Source: Candidatus Kerfeldbacteria bacterium
GTDB lineage: Bacteria > Patescibacteriota > Patescibacteriia > UBA9570 > XYC2-FULL-38-9
Direction of reading: 5' to 3'
Assembly: GCA_018500015.2 (NCBI GenBank)
Contig: JAHBAR020000033.1
Location: forward strand, 1-54,775
Length of the DNA stretch: 54,775 nucleotides
Below the pieces are notes generated by a model that had not been told where the DNA came from, did not search any database, and was given only the letters and a program-made list of their open reading frames with translations. The position numbers and the translations under genes were made by a program. Positions 40,369 through 47,777 of this stretch are shown here, piece by piece. Position 1 is the stretch's first letter, and every line of letters starts with the position of its first letter.

Positions 40369-41661
40369 ATGCAGCAGCTCCACACCTCTCAAGTGTTTTC
40401 ACGAGTGGTGCGCGCCACGCCTACCGCCTTGCTGAACGTCATCATCGCACTTGGGATATATAATTTTGGATGGGGGTTTGCCGATCCATTTTTTTCTCAA
40501 TTTCTTCGTACGTTTTCCGACCACTATACCGTGATTGGTTTGCTTGCTGCAGTCATAAACGCCATCACGATTGTGATGGTCATCCCTGTTGGCGGTTTGC
40601 TTGAACGTATCTCACGTCGCCAAGTACTCGACATCGGGCGCCTTGGATACGTATGTGTTGGCGTGCTCTATGTTTGCGCCGGTGCATTTCATTCTTTGCC
40701 GTTGTTGGTGGTTGCATTAATGTGCAACGGATTTTTTTTACCATTCGTGTGGACGAGCGTGATCGCAACCGTTGAAAGTGAAAGCACAAAAGAAAATGCA
40801 AGCATGATGTACGGCTTTTACACTACGATGCGGCAATTGTTGTGGGCATTAGGATTATTATGTGCCTTGTGTCTTTTGCCCTACATACCATTATATGGCT
40901 TGTTTATTCCGGTGATTATTTTCCCGTTGATCAGTTTTTGGTATTCGCGAAAATTGCCCGACCCTCAAGAGCGTGCATCGGCTGCGCGTATCGCTTCCAT
41001 ACTGCTCTCGCCGTGGATGTTGCTACGCAGTTTTTACCGTGATGCGTTGCAATTTCCGCGTGAGTTGTGGATTGCATACACCATACATTTTTTTGTGCAT
41101 ATGATTTATACAGCGACCATTATTTTTTTACCGCTCTATGTGGTATCCCAAGGCCATCCAATGTTTTTAGCAGGAGTGCTTGCGTTCATTTTAACCATTC
41201 CGTTTATTATGAGCATGTTGTCGTCCGGCTTGCCGCAAGCTGCTGAGCATTGGCGTATGGCGGCTGTAGGAGTCGCAATATTCACCGTAGGATTTTTTGG
41301 ACTCTCATTTTTTCACACTTCATTTCAAGCGATTGCATTCTGGGGGCTATGTGTAATGTGTGGATACGCATGCGTCATCCCGGCGCTTGGAGGGATCATC
41401 ACCGCGACCACTCCGCGCCCGGTGATTGGCACAAGTTCAGCGATGGTTGACATCACGGAGTTTGGAGCGGCGCTTGTCGCGGCGCCGACAATCGGCTTTG
41501 TGATTGACACCTTTTCTTGGCAGAACTTTTTTTTCTCCATCACGGTGTATTGCGGTATGCTCACGTTGGCTGTGATCGCAATTCGCCGCGCCTTTCGTCT
41601 TGCCGATATTCGTTTTATGCACAGACATCCACATATGAATAAACGCCCATACGTGCTATGA
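40369..41661 (+). CDS. MFS-family transporter
   Basis: 430 aa with about 12 membrane helices. Helix 1-2 region GWGFADPFFSQFL, loop GGLLERISRRQVLDIGR matching the MFS motif A G-x3-(D/E)-R-x-G/S-R-R, and symmetrical second half starting near WIAYTIHFFVHMIYTA. Substrate cannot be told. It may export or import solutes in this metabolically limited cell. Coupled by an ATGA overlap to the NTase-like gene. Confidence 0.8.
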   Translation: MQQLHTSQVFSRVVRATPTALLNVIIALGIYNFGWGFADPFFSQFLRTFSDHYTVIGLLAAVINAITIVMVIPVGGLLERISRRQVLDIGRLGYVCVGVLYVCAGAFHSLPLLVVALMCNGFFLPFVWTSVIATVESESTKENASMMYGFYTTMRQLLWALGLLCALCLLPYIPLYGLFIPVIIFPLISFWYSRKLPDPQERASAARIASILLSPWMLLRSFYRDALQFPRELWIAYTIHFFVHMIYTATIIFLPLYVVSQGHPMFLAGVLAFILTIPFIMSMLSSGLPQAAEHWRMAAVGVAIFTVGFFGLSFFHTSFQAIAFWGLCVMCGYACVIPALGGIITATTPRPVIGTSSAMVDITEFGAALVAAPTIGFVIDTFSWQNFFFSITVYCGMLTLAVIAIRRAFRLADIRFMHRHPHMNKRPYVL

Positions 41662-42470
41662 ACGACATACAATCTACACTCTGCGACAACATTGTAAATG
41701 CGCTCAAAAAAACAGGACAGTGCACGCTCATTGTTGTGTATGGCGAATTAGCGCGTGATGAAGGCGACGATCTCTCGAGTGTTGAAATTGCAGTGATCGT
41801 AGAACGAACGCTCGCACAAGATCTCCTGCATGCACGCGAGCAGTGGGCAACGCGCTTTGGGGCAGTGCTCTCTGTACAGTATCCTGCAGAAGGTGATTGG
41901 GAGCACACGATCGATATTCTTTTTGATGAAAGCCTCGACTTACTACATCTACGATTGAGTGTGTTTGAAAAAAATGAACGTGATGAGTGTGTAGAAATGT
42001 TAGCACACATTTCGCAACGCATTCTTTTTCACGATCCGCTCTTTCATTGGAAAGAAGAGGTGGGCGAGAAGTGGTCGCGCGACGAGCGGCGAGTGTATGC
42101 AGAAGAACGTGTGCGCATTGCGTGGCACCGCATTCCAGAAGTTGTGCGTGCGTGGAAGCGTGAGCGTATGCCTGAAGCCTTGAGCGCCTACGTTACTTCT
42201 CTCAATGACCTCGCTTTTCTTGTGCGTGTGCAAAAGGAGTTGTATCCTGTTGAGCGCGGTCTTGAAGATGTGTGTGTTGATGTAGATGATGCAACAGCAC
42301 GTATGTTTCAATCGCTTTCCACAGATTTGCGGACAAAAGAGTTTGGAAAAGTGTTGAGCAGTTTTTGTGACGCGCTTGAAGCAGTGCAAGAAGAGTTGCG
42401 AGCAGAGCTTGGGATTATTCCACCGTCAAAGGTCATTATTCGATCTATTCGTGAGTGTTGTGAAGTATGA
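41658..42470 (+). CDS. Nucleotidyltransferase-fold protein with degenerate active site
   Basis: 270 aa. LIVVYGELARDEGDDLSSVE near residue 24 aligns with the GSxARGExxxxSDxDL signature of pol-beta-like nucleotidyltransferases, but the serine is Glu30 and the two metal-binding aspartates are Ser41 and Glu43. A third aspartate may persist in ESLDLLHLRL. The C-terminal half is all helical, as in ANT-type enzymes. So it is likely a non-catalytic member. It overlaps both neighbours by 4 bp and precedes a kinase-like pseudoenzyme. Confidence 0.55.
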   Translation: MNDIQSTLCDNIVNALKKTGQCTLIVVYGELARDEGDDLSSVEIAVIVERTLAQDLLHAREQWATRFGAVLSVQYPAEGDWEHTIDILFDESLDLLHLRLSVFEKNERDECVEMLAHISQRILFHDPLFHWKEEVGEKWSRDERRVYAEERVRIAWHRIPEVVRAWKRERMPEALSAYVTSLNDLAFLVRVQKELYPVERGLEDVCVDVDDATARMFQSLSTDLRTKEFGKVLSSFCDALEAVQEELRAELGIIPPSKVIIRSIRECCEV

Positions 42471-42700
42471 CATTTATTCAAAAAAATTCTGTTGAATCTT
42501 CAGAGACAGGGCAACCTTCACGTATGCAGATGCGTGCTCAAAGAATGCAGCGTGGTGTTCGTATCCCGTTGAATCGCGGTCATCGTCGTCCATGGTTTTG
42601 GCTTGGCGCAGGTCTTGCTATCGGCGTTGGGATTGTACTTTCTGTGTTTGGCATTGCGTGGAGTCGCGTGATTGATACCATTCATTCGCTTGGATTATGA
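42467..42700 (+). CDS. Small single-pass membrane protein
   Basis: 77 aa. A polar, Arg-rich N-terminal half is followed by one membrane helix (WFWLGAGLAIGVGIVLSVFG, about 43-63) and a short tail. Both ends overlap neighbours by ATGA, so it belongs to the 39631-43449 operon. No family recognised; the positive-inside rule places its N-terminus in the cytosol. Confidence 0.55.
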   Translation: MTFIQKNSVESSETGQPSRMQMRAQRMQRGVRIPLNRGHRRPWFWLGAGLAIGVGIVLSVFGIAWSRVIDTIHSLGL

Positions 42701-43449
42701 AAGAAGAAGCATTGCGCGCAGTTGCGCACGAGTTAGATTTGAATGTTCAAAGCATTGATGGTGATTACGCTGTTGTAGATTTTCCACAAGCGCACACGAT
42801 TGGTGAGTTGTGCGTAGAAGAAACTTCCACAACGCACCCGTTGTTTGATGAATACAAGGTGCAAGAGCGTGTGTTCCGCGTGATGAAAGATTTTCGTTTT
42901 TTTCAACTGTGTTTGCCAGCCGTGTATGGCATGGGATGCGTTGATGACAAATGGGATTGGGTGTTGCGCAAGCGCTACACTGGCGAGACATATGCGCATG
43001 CACCGTATCCGCAGACGCTTGCGCGAGAGATGGCGGTTCTGGTGTTTGATCTCTCCCAAGTGCCGGTATTGAAATTCAAAAAAGATGTGGTGAGTGTGAA
43101 TTACACAGAGCAAGCACCGGAGTTTGCAGATTTTTTTGCACGCTCAGTTCCAACGCTCTATTGCATCACAAACGGCGCATGTATTCCTGAGTCGCTTATT
43201 CACTTAGAGGAATCGATCGTGCTCAACAATTGGACGAACGCTCGCATTGTTGCGCTCGAAGAGATCGTCGCAGAGCTCATACTGCATGTGTATCCCGATA
43301 CCGTTTGGCTCGATATGTTTATGCGAGAGCTTTCGAATTACGTGGATGTGAACAGTGAATGGCTTGAGTATATGCTGCTCTGTTGTGCTTCGCGCAATGG
43401 CAAAGTTGACGCGGCGCAAAAGTGTATTCAACAGTATGTCAAAAAGTGA
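42697..43449 (+). CDS. APH-like pseudokinase candidate
   Basis: 250 aa. Weak similarity to the aminoglycoside-phosphotransferase kinase fold: YKVQERVFRVMKDF followed by WDWVLRKRYTGETYA fits the N-lobe and hinge (xxLLRExxPGExL), and LYCITNGACIPESLI plus VLNNWTNARI fits the catalytic and metal loops. The HGDxxxxN motif would read NGACIPES (N159, A161, S166), and the DW pair reads NNW at 177-179, so no catalytic residue remains. The assignment is an inference from motif spacing. Operon partner of the NTase-like protein. Confidence 0.4.
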   Translation: MKEEALRAVAHELDLNVQSIDGDYAVVDFPQAHTIGELCVEETSTTHPLFDEYKVQERVFRVMKDFRFFQLCLPAVYGMGCVDDKWDWVLRKRYTGETYAHAPYPQTLAREMAVLVFDLSQVPVLKFKKDVVSVNYTEQAPEFADFFARSVPTLYCITNGACIPESLIHLEESIVLNNWTNARIVALEEIVAELILHVYPDTVWLDMFMRELSNYVDVNSEWLEYMLLCCASRNGKVDAAQKCIQQYVKK

Positions 43450-43455
43450 TATAAT
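43448..43455 (+). promoter_or_regulatory. Extended -10 of the 43462 gene
   Basis: TGATATAAT, a perfect TATAAT at 43450-43455, begins inside the stop codon of the previous gene and ends 6 nt before the ATG at 43462. Confidence 0.6.
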
Positions 43456-43461
43456 AATGAT

Positions 43462-44160
43462 ATGCAAAGACACGAAGTTCAAGAATATTTTCCTCAGCTA
43501 AGCACTCTTATTGAGCAGTTTCCTGATACGCACCCACTGTGCGTTGCGCTTGCTGGTGTCTCATTACAAGATGCCAAGATGCGCAAAACACTTATCCCAA
43601 CACTTGAGCGCATTGCAGAGAACATCGCGTCTGTGGATAGGGATCAAGGGTTCCGTTTACGTTTGGCAGTGGCACGTACACATCAAGAGTTGATGAACAT
43701 TCTTTCGCAACTTTATGTGTCCTATTTGTATCGCGATCATGGTCCTCGCATGATTCACGGCAACACTCATTTTCATATTGAGCTTTCAATTGCCGATCAA
43801 CTCCTTGCGCTTGGTGTTGTGCAGCTGCATTCTTTAGACTCCCTTGCTCTGCAGTTTCGTGACGAGATTGATGATGTGGAGACATTTATGCAGACACTCG
43901 CGACGCATGTACATGAGATGCACAAGCACGACACGGCGCATCATCATGTGCTCGCGGCTGTCTCTACACATCCAAGTTTGAGTAAAGAGATCGCACTACG
44001 TCGCTATGTGCAAGAACATCGTGACGAAATGACAAATGTGTTTCCGCATGTTTCTGGAGTCGTGCTCATTCACGCATTGCCTGATAAAGAAGAGGCAACC
44101 TTTGTTCCATTCCACGTTCCTAACTCTCAAGTTGAATGGATGCTTTCTAAGCAGTCATAA
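43462..44160 (+). CDS. Hypothetical helical protein
   Basis: 232 aa, mostly alpha-helical and rich in His in two places (HGPRMIHGNTHFHIE; HVHEMHKHDTAHHH). I recognise no family. The histidines could bind metal, but their spacing matches nothing I know. It has its own leaderless promoter and shares one base with the start of queG (TAATG), so the two are probably cotranscribed. Confidence 0.6.
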   Translation: MQRHEVQEYFPQLSTLIEQFPDTHPLCVALAGVSLQDAKMRKTLIPTLERIAENIASVDRDQGFRLRLAVARTHQELMNILSQLYVSYLYRDHGPRMIHGNTHFHIELSIADQLLALGVVQLHSLDSLALQFRDEIDDVETFMQTLATHVHEMHKHDTAHHHVLAAVSTHPSLSKEIALRRYVQEHRDEMTNVFPHVSGVVLIHALPDKEEATFVPFHVPNSQVEWMLSKQS

Positions 44161-45209
44161 TGCTTGGCGTTTTAGAAAAAATAGATCACATTTTTCGTGC
44201 GCACCACATCACGCAGTGGGCCTTGTTGCCCGTGAGTGAGAGTACTACTGCGCACCATCTCGACCAATGGCTTGCGCAGAACATGCACGGCACTATGCAG
44301 TGGATGCAACGCGAAGATACTGTGCGCAAACGCCACGATGTGCACCAGATTGTTCCGTGGGCACGCAGTATTATCACATGCGCGATTCCATACACGCCGC
44401 CTGTTATTCCTCCAGAGCTTCTGAGCGACCGGTCGCGTGGCATCATTGCCCGCTACGCACTATTTGACGATTATCACGACGTACTCACTCAGCAACTCAC
44501 CCATGCAGCAGAAGCACTCAAAAAAGAGCTCGGCGATTTTCAGTACCGCGTCTATGTCGACACTGGTCCTATCTTAGAGCGCGAATGGGCGCAGCGCGGT
44601 GAGCTCGGATTTTTCGGTCGCAATTCTAATCTCATCGATTGGAGTTTGGGTTCGTATCTTTTTTTGTGCGAGATCATTGTGAGCATTCCACTTCCAGAAG
44701 TAAAACGAAAACAGATCGGCAGTTGCGGACATTGCCGTGCGTGCAAAGATGGTTGTCCAACACAAGCTATCATCGACGATAAGATTGTTGATGCGCGCAA
44801 ATGCATTTCGTATCTCACCATCGAATACAAAGGTTCAATTCCAGAGGAGCTTCGCCCGCTCATGAAAAATCGAATTTACGGCTGTGATATTTGCCAAGAA
44901 GTATGTCCGTGGAATCGCAAGCCAAAATCAAACGAAGAGTGGATGCATACGCTCAATCTGCATCGCGATCGCATTGCACCACCACTCGAAAGCCTCCTCT
45001 TTTTTTCCGACGATGATTTTAAGCGCTGGACTCTTCACTCTCCAATGACGCGCGTCAAGCGTGAGTGCTTCATGCGCAATATCAGCGTAGCACTCGGCAA
45101 CTGGGGCACCCACGACGCATCACTTCTCTTAAAAGATATTGTGCGTCTCGACACCTCTCCGCTCGTTCTCGAGCATGCACAGTGGGCTCTCTCACAATGC
45201 AGCGGGTGA
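44160..45209 (+). CDS. queG: Epoxyqueuosine reductase
   Basis: 349 aa. QueG features: GRYALFDDYHDVL, the DTGPILEREWAQRGELGFFGRNSNLI block (cobalamin and substrate site), and two 4Fe-4S clusters, CGHCRACKDGCP and CDICQEVCPWN. A HEAT-like C-terminal domain follows. The cobalamin-dependent enzyme performs the last step in queuosine formation at tRNA position 34. No other que genes are in the window, so this may act on base supplied from outside. The stop codon lies inside a GC-rich inverted repeat. Confidence 0.93.
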   Translation: MLGVLEKIDHIFRAHHITQWALLPVSESTTAHHLDQWLAQNMHGTMQWMQREDTVRKRHDVHQIVPWARSIITCAIPYTPPVIPPELLSDRSRGIIARYALFDDYHDVLTQQLTHAAEALKKELGDFQYRVYVDTGPILEREWAQRGELGFFGRNSNLIDWSLGSYLFLCEIIVSIPLPEVKRKQIGSCGHCRACKDGCPTQAIIDDKIVDARKCISYLTIEYKGSIPEELRPLMKNRIYGCDICQEVCPWNRKPKSNEEWMHTLNLHRDRIAPPLESLLFFSDDDFKRWTLHSPMTRVKRECFMRNISVALGNWGTHDASLLLKDIVRLDTSPLVLEHAQWALSQCSG

Positions 45210-45283
45210 CGCCGGAGCAGGGACCCTGGCCGCACGGAGCCGCAGGCGAGTACGGACGGGGTGCGTAGTGCGGCAGGACCCGC
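45202..45283. repeat. GC-rich imperfect palindrome at the queG 3' end
   Basis: GCGGGT (45202-45207) pairs with ACCCGC (45278-45283) and GCCG (45211-45214) with CGGC (45271-45274), with a symmetric 3x3 internal loop. The inside is GC-rich with a short CAGG/CCTG hairpin. Much richer in G+C than its surroundings. It ends 4 nt before the extended -10 of the glycosyltransferase gene. Confidence 0.55.
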
Positions 45284-45286
45284 GTG

Positions 45287-45295
45287 TGATATACT
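45287..45295 (+). promoter_or_regulatory. Extended -10 of the 45303 gene
   Basis: TGATATACT (TATACT at 45290-45295) ends 7 nt before the ATG at 45303. Confidence 0.6.
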
Positions 45296-45302
45296 GATGT
45301 GT

Positions 45303-46463
45303 ATGAAAATCGGTATCGACTGCCGCACAATGTTGAATCCCGCACTTGGAGAGCGCGCTGGTGTTGGGCATTACACAAAGGAACTTGTTGATCACCTCAT
45401 CCCAATTCTCAAAAAAGGGGATGAGCTCGTCTTGTTTTTCGATCAACGCATGCCAGACGCAGTCCTTACTACTTACGCAAAACACAAACAAGTGCGCGTT
45501 AAACGTTTTCCGCTCGCAAAGTACAAAAAATATTTGCCGTTTGGCTATTCACATGTTGTTGTAGCTCAAGCGCTTGCTCGTGAGAAGCTCGATGTCTTTC
45601 ACGCACCGGCGTACATCATTCCGTATCAGTATAAAGGAAAGTCTGTTGTCACCATTCACGACCTCGCTATCTACGCGCATCCGGAATGGTTTCCGTCAAA
45701 GCAGAAGTTTTCTACAGATGTTCTTGTCCCACGCTCGATTAAAAAATCAGAACGCGTCATCGCAGTCTCTCAAGCAACGGCTCGTTCGGTGCTCAAACAA
45801 TTTCGTGTTTTAGCTTCTGGTGTTGTCACAATATACGAAGGAGTAAACACGCAGCCCAAAATTTTTGCCGCAACAGCAAAACGTATCCTCGAGGAAAAAT
45901 CTATTGGTAAAAAATATCTCTTATTTATCGGCACTATTGAGCCTCGCAAAAATATTGATCAACTCATCAAGGCATTTGACCAAGCGATGCATACGTTAGG
46001 TGAGAGCGGCGATGACGTGCAACTCGTGCTCGCTGGTGGCAAAGGCTGGAATCACGAAGGCATTTTTCGCACAATTGCAAACGCTGATTACTCCACACGC
46101 GTGCGTTACGTCGGCTACATCAGCGACGAAGAAAAAACCGCACTCCTCAAAAACGCGATGTTGTTTGTCTTTCCATCATTGTGGGAAGGTTTTGGTTTGC
46201 CAGTGCTTGAAGCGCAAGCAGCGGGCATTCCTGTTATTACGTCCAACGTGTCATCGCTTCCAGAGGTTGGTGGAAGAGCTGCGGTGTACTGCGATCCAAA
46301 AAGTGTGACGAGTTTGAGCAAAGCGCTTGTGAGTGTTATTCGCAGCAAAGCAAAACGCACAGCAATGTCTGCTGCTGGTAAAAAACACGCCGCAACTTTT
46401 TCGTGGACACGTTGCGCAAAAGAGACGTATCAGGTATACAAGGAGCTCTATGCACAAGAGTAA
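45303..46463 (+). CDS. GT4-family glycosyltransferase
   Basis: 386 aa from 45303. GT-B fold: MKIGIDCRTMLNP at the N-terminus with a donor-binding half that shows FIGTIEPRKNIDQLIKAF, LVLAGGKGWN, VRYVGYISDEE and the EX7E motif EGFGLPVLEA. Typical of retaining GT4 enzymes for surface polysaccharide. A frame open from 45261 includes the -10 box, so 45303 is the start. The end overlaps pgeF by 14 bp. Confidence 0.88.
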   Translation: MKIGIDCRTMLNPALGERAGVGHYTKELVDHLIPILKKGDELVLFFDQRMPDAVLTTYAKHKQVRVKRFPLAKYKKYLPFGYSHVVVAQALAREKLDVFHAPAYIIPYQYKGKSVVTIHDLAIYAHPEWFPSKQKFSTDVLVPRSIKKSERVIAVSQATARSVLKQFRVLASGVVTIYEGVNTQPKIFAATAKRILEEKSIGKKYLLFIGTIEPRKNIDQLIKAFDQAMHTLGESGDDVQLVLAGGKGWNHEGIFRTIANADYSTRVRYVGYISDEEKTALLKNAMLFVFPSLWEGFGLPVLEAQAAGIPVITSNVSSLPEVGGRAAVYCDPKSVTSLSKALVSVIRSKAKRTAMSAAGKKHAATFSWTRCAKETYQVYKELYAQE

Positions 46464-47070
46464 GCTTCTCGATCAATTCCCAGAAATTTCCTACGGTATT
46501 GCTGTACCTGCTGAACTCGTGCCTACTAATGCTGTGCGTGGTGAACAGGTGCACAAAGAGACAATCGCTTGGGTAGGCGAGCATACAGAGTCTCCAATTG
46601 CTCGCACTGACGCGTTGCTTACTCGCGAAAAAGCAAAACCACTCGCAGTCTACACTGCCGATTGCGTTCCCGTTCTTCTCTACGAACCAAAACGTCGCAT
46701 CGTCGGCACAGTGCATGCAGGTTGGCGCGGCACGGCTCTTGAAATTGTGCGCAAAAGTATTGAAGCGCTCAAATGTCCGCCAAAAGATTTTCGTGTCATT
46801 CTTGGCCCTGCAATTTGTCCGAATTGTTTTGAAGTGGGCGCAGAGGTATCTCGACAGTTTGATCCCTCATGCGTGCGTGAATCAGAAAAAGAAGAAGGAA
46901 AGTTTCTCGTAGACCTTTGGCAAGCAAACATCAATCAATGTCTTGAGCTTGAAATTCCTGAAAGCCATATCGAAGTTATTCGTGTGTGCACTTTTGAGAC
47001 ACAAAAGCTCGCCTCATTTCGTCGCGATCATTCCGACTCGCGCAACTTTTCTTGGATCGCTCAAAAATAG
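46450..47070 (+). CDS. pgeF: PgeF/YfiH-family multicopper-oxidase-fold protein
   Basis: 206 aa from 46450. Family landmarks: RGEQVHKETI with the first zinc histidine, DALLT, YTADCVPVLL with the zinc cysteine, and GTVHAGWRGTALEI with the second histidine. The DUF152/YfiH family (LACC1 in animals) cleaves purine nucleosides by phosphorolysis or hydrolysis, and in E. coli PgeF corrects misincorporated L-Ser in peptidoglycan. A longer frame from 46333 lies in the glycosyltransferase gene and is rejected. Confidence 0.9.
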   Translation: MHKSKLLDQFPEISYGIAVPAELVPTNAVRGEQVHKETIAWVGEHTESPIARTDALLTREKAKPLAVYTADCVPVLLYEPKRRIVGTVHAGWRGTALEIVRKSIEALKCPPKDFRVILGPAICPNCFEVGAEVSRQFDPSCVRESEKEEGKFLVDLWQANINQCLELEIPESHIEVIRVCTFETQKLASFRRDHSDSRNFSWIAQK

Positions 47071-47133
47071 CGTATAAAAAAACGAACGCTCCTCTGCGCA
47101 CAAGCCTAGAACCTCACCTCTCTTTCGTCAATA

Positions 47134-47142
47134 TGCTATACT
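47134..47142 (+). promoter_or_regulatory. Extended -10 of the NYN gene
   Basis: TGCTATACT (TATACT at 47137-47142) ends 10 nt before the ATG at 47153. Confidence 0.55.
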
Positions 47143-47152
47143 CTTTTTCATT

Positions 47153-47701
47153 ATGCATCATTCTGAAAATAATTTTGCGTTTATTGATAGTCAAAATATC
47201 AATCTTGGTATTAAAAGCCTTGGTTGGACGCTTGATTTTCGACGCTTTCGAATATTTCTTAGAGATAAGTATCACGTCACGCAGGCGTTTCTATTTATTG
47301 GATATGTCCCGGGCAATGAACGCTTATATGCAGCTCTGCAATCGTATGGTTATATCTGTATTTTTAAGCCCACGCTTCAGCTCGCAAACAAACAGGTGAA
47401 AGGTAATGTCGATGCAGAACTTGTGCTTCATACTATGATTCACAGCACAGAATTTGATAAGGCGGTGATCGTCTCTGGTGACGGAGATTTTTATTGTTTG
47501 GCTGAACACTTACTCCAAGAGCAGAAGTTACTCAAAATTTTGGTACCAAACTATAGATACTCAAGTTTATTAAAAAAACTCAATACTTCTAGTTTAACGA
47601 TGATTGATATATTAAGTGAACATCGCAAAAAATTGGAATATCACCATAAAGAAAAAGGCTCCGAGCGGGACTTGCCCCGATCAGAACCTATTTCGTCGTG
47701 A
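47153..47701 (+). CDS. NYN-domain (LabA/DUF88) PIN-like protein
   Basis: 182 aa. Four acidic positions of the NYN nuclease domain are in place: AFIDSQNINLG (first strand), GNVDAELVLHTM (central), and VIVSGDGDFYCLAEHL (fourth strand). Such proteins are predicted metal-dependent RNases related to PIN domains. The C-terminal tail, about residues 168-182, is encoded by a hairpin that looks like a minus-strand terminator, so the natural tail may have been extended by that element. Followed by ileS. Confidence 0.82.
   Translation: MHHSENNFAFIDSQNINLGIKSLGWTLDFRRFRIFLRDKYHVTQAFLFIGYVPGNERLYAALQSYGYICIFKPTLQLANKQVKGNVDAELVLHTMIHSTEFDKAVIVSGDGDFYCLAEHLLQEQKLLKILVPNYRYSSLLKKLNTSSLTMIDILSEHRKKLEYHHKEKGSERDLPRSEPISS
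47651..47688 (-). terminator. Minus-strand terminator-like hairpin in the NYN gene 3' end
   Basis: On the minus strand GGTTCTGA (47688-47681) pairs with TCGGAGCC (47664-47657), using two G-U pairs that become mismatches on the plus strand; an inner CGGG/CCCG continues the stem, and a T run (47656-47652) follows. Parts resemble a tRNA T arm and acceptor end. Confidence 0.5.
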
Positions 47702-47708
47702 TGCTTAC

Positions 47709-47738
47709 ACTATATCTTAAAGATGGTAGTAAAGTCAA
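47709..47738 (-). promoter_or_regulatory. Possible minus-strand promoter for a very short RNA
   Basis: TTGACT (47738-47733), 18-nt spacer, TATAGT (47714-47709). Start near 47702 and the terminator at 47651 would give an RNA of about 50 nt antisense to the NYN gene 3' end. Confidence 0.4.
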
Positions 47739-47746
47739 TAGCTGTG

Positions 47747-47752
47747 TATACT
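47747..47752 (+). promoter_or_regulatory. -10 box of ileS
   Basis: TATACT ends 25 nt before the ATG at 47778, so ileS has a leader of about 18 nt. No T-box or Shine-Dalgarno sequence is visible. Confidence 0.4.
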
Positions 47753-47777
47753 CAATTAGACCAACAAGTAAAATAGT

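Noticed and set aside
45261-45302. Upstream start for the GT4 gene
   Set aside because: It would include the GC-rich palindrome and the TATACT promoter in the coding region.
46333-46449. Upstream extension of pgeF
   Set aside because: It overlaps the GT4 gene by 131 bp; the family N-terminus fits the ATG at 46450.
47651-47705. A degenerate tRNA gene on the minus strand
   Set aside because: The T arm and acceptor 3' end look tRNA-like, but there is no matching 5' acceptor strand or anticodon stem; a terminator hairpin explains it better.
47702-47777. T-box riboswitch before ileS
   Set aside because: The leader is too short and has neither the specifier loop nor the T-box sequence.
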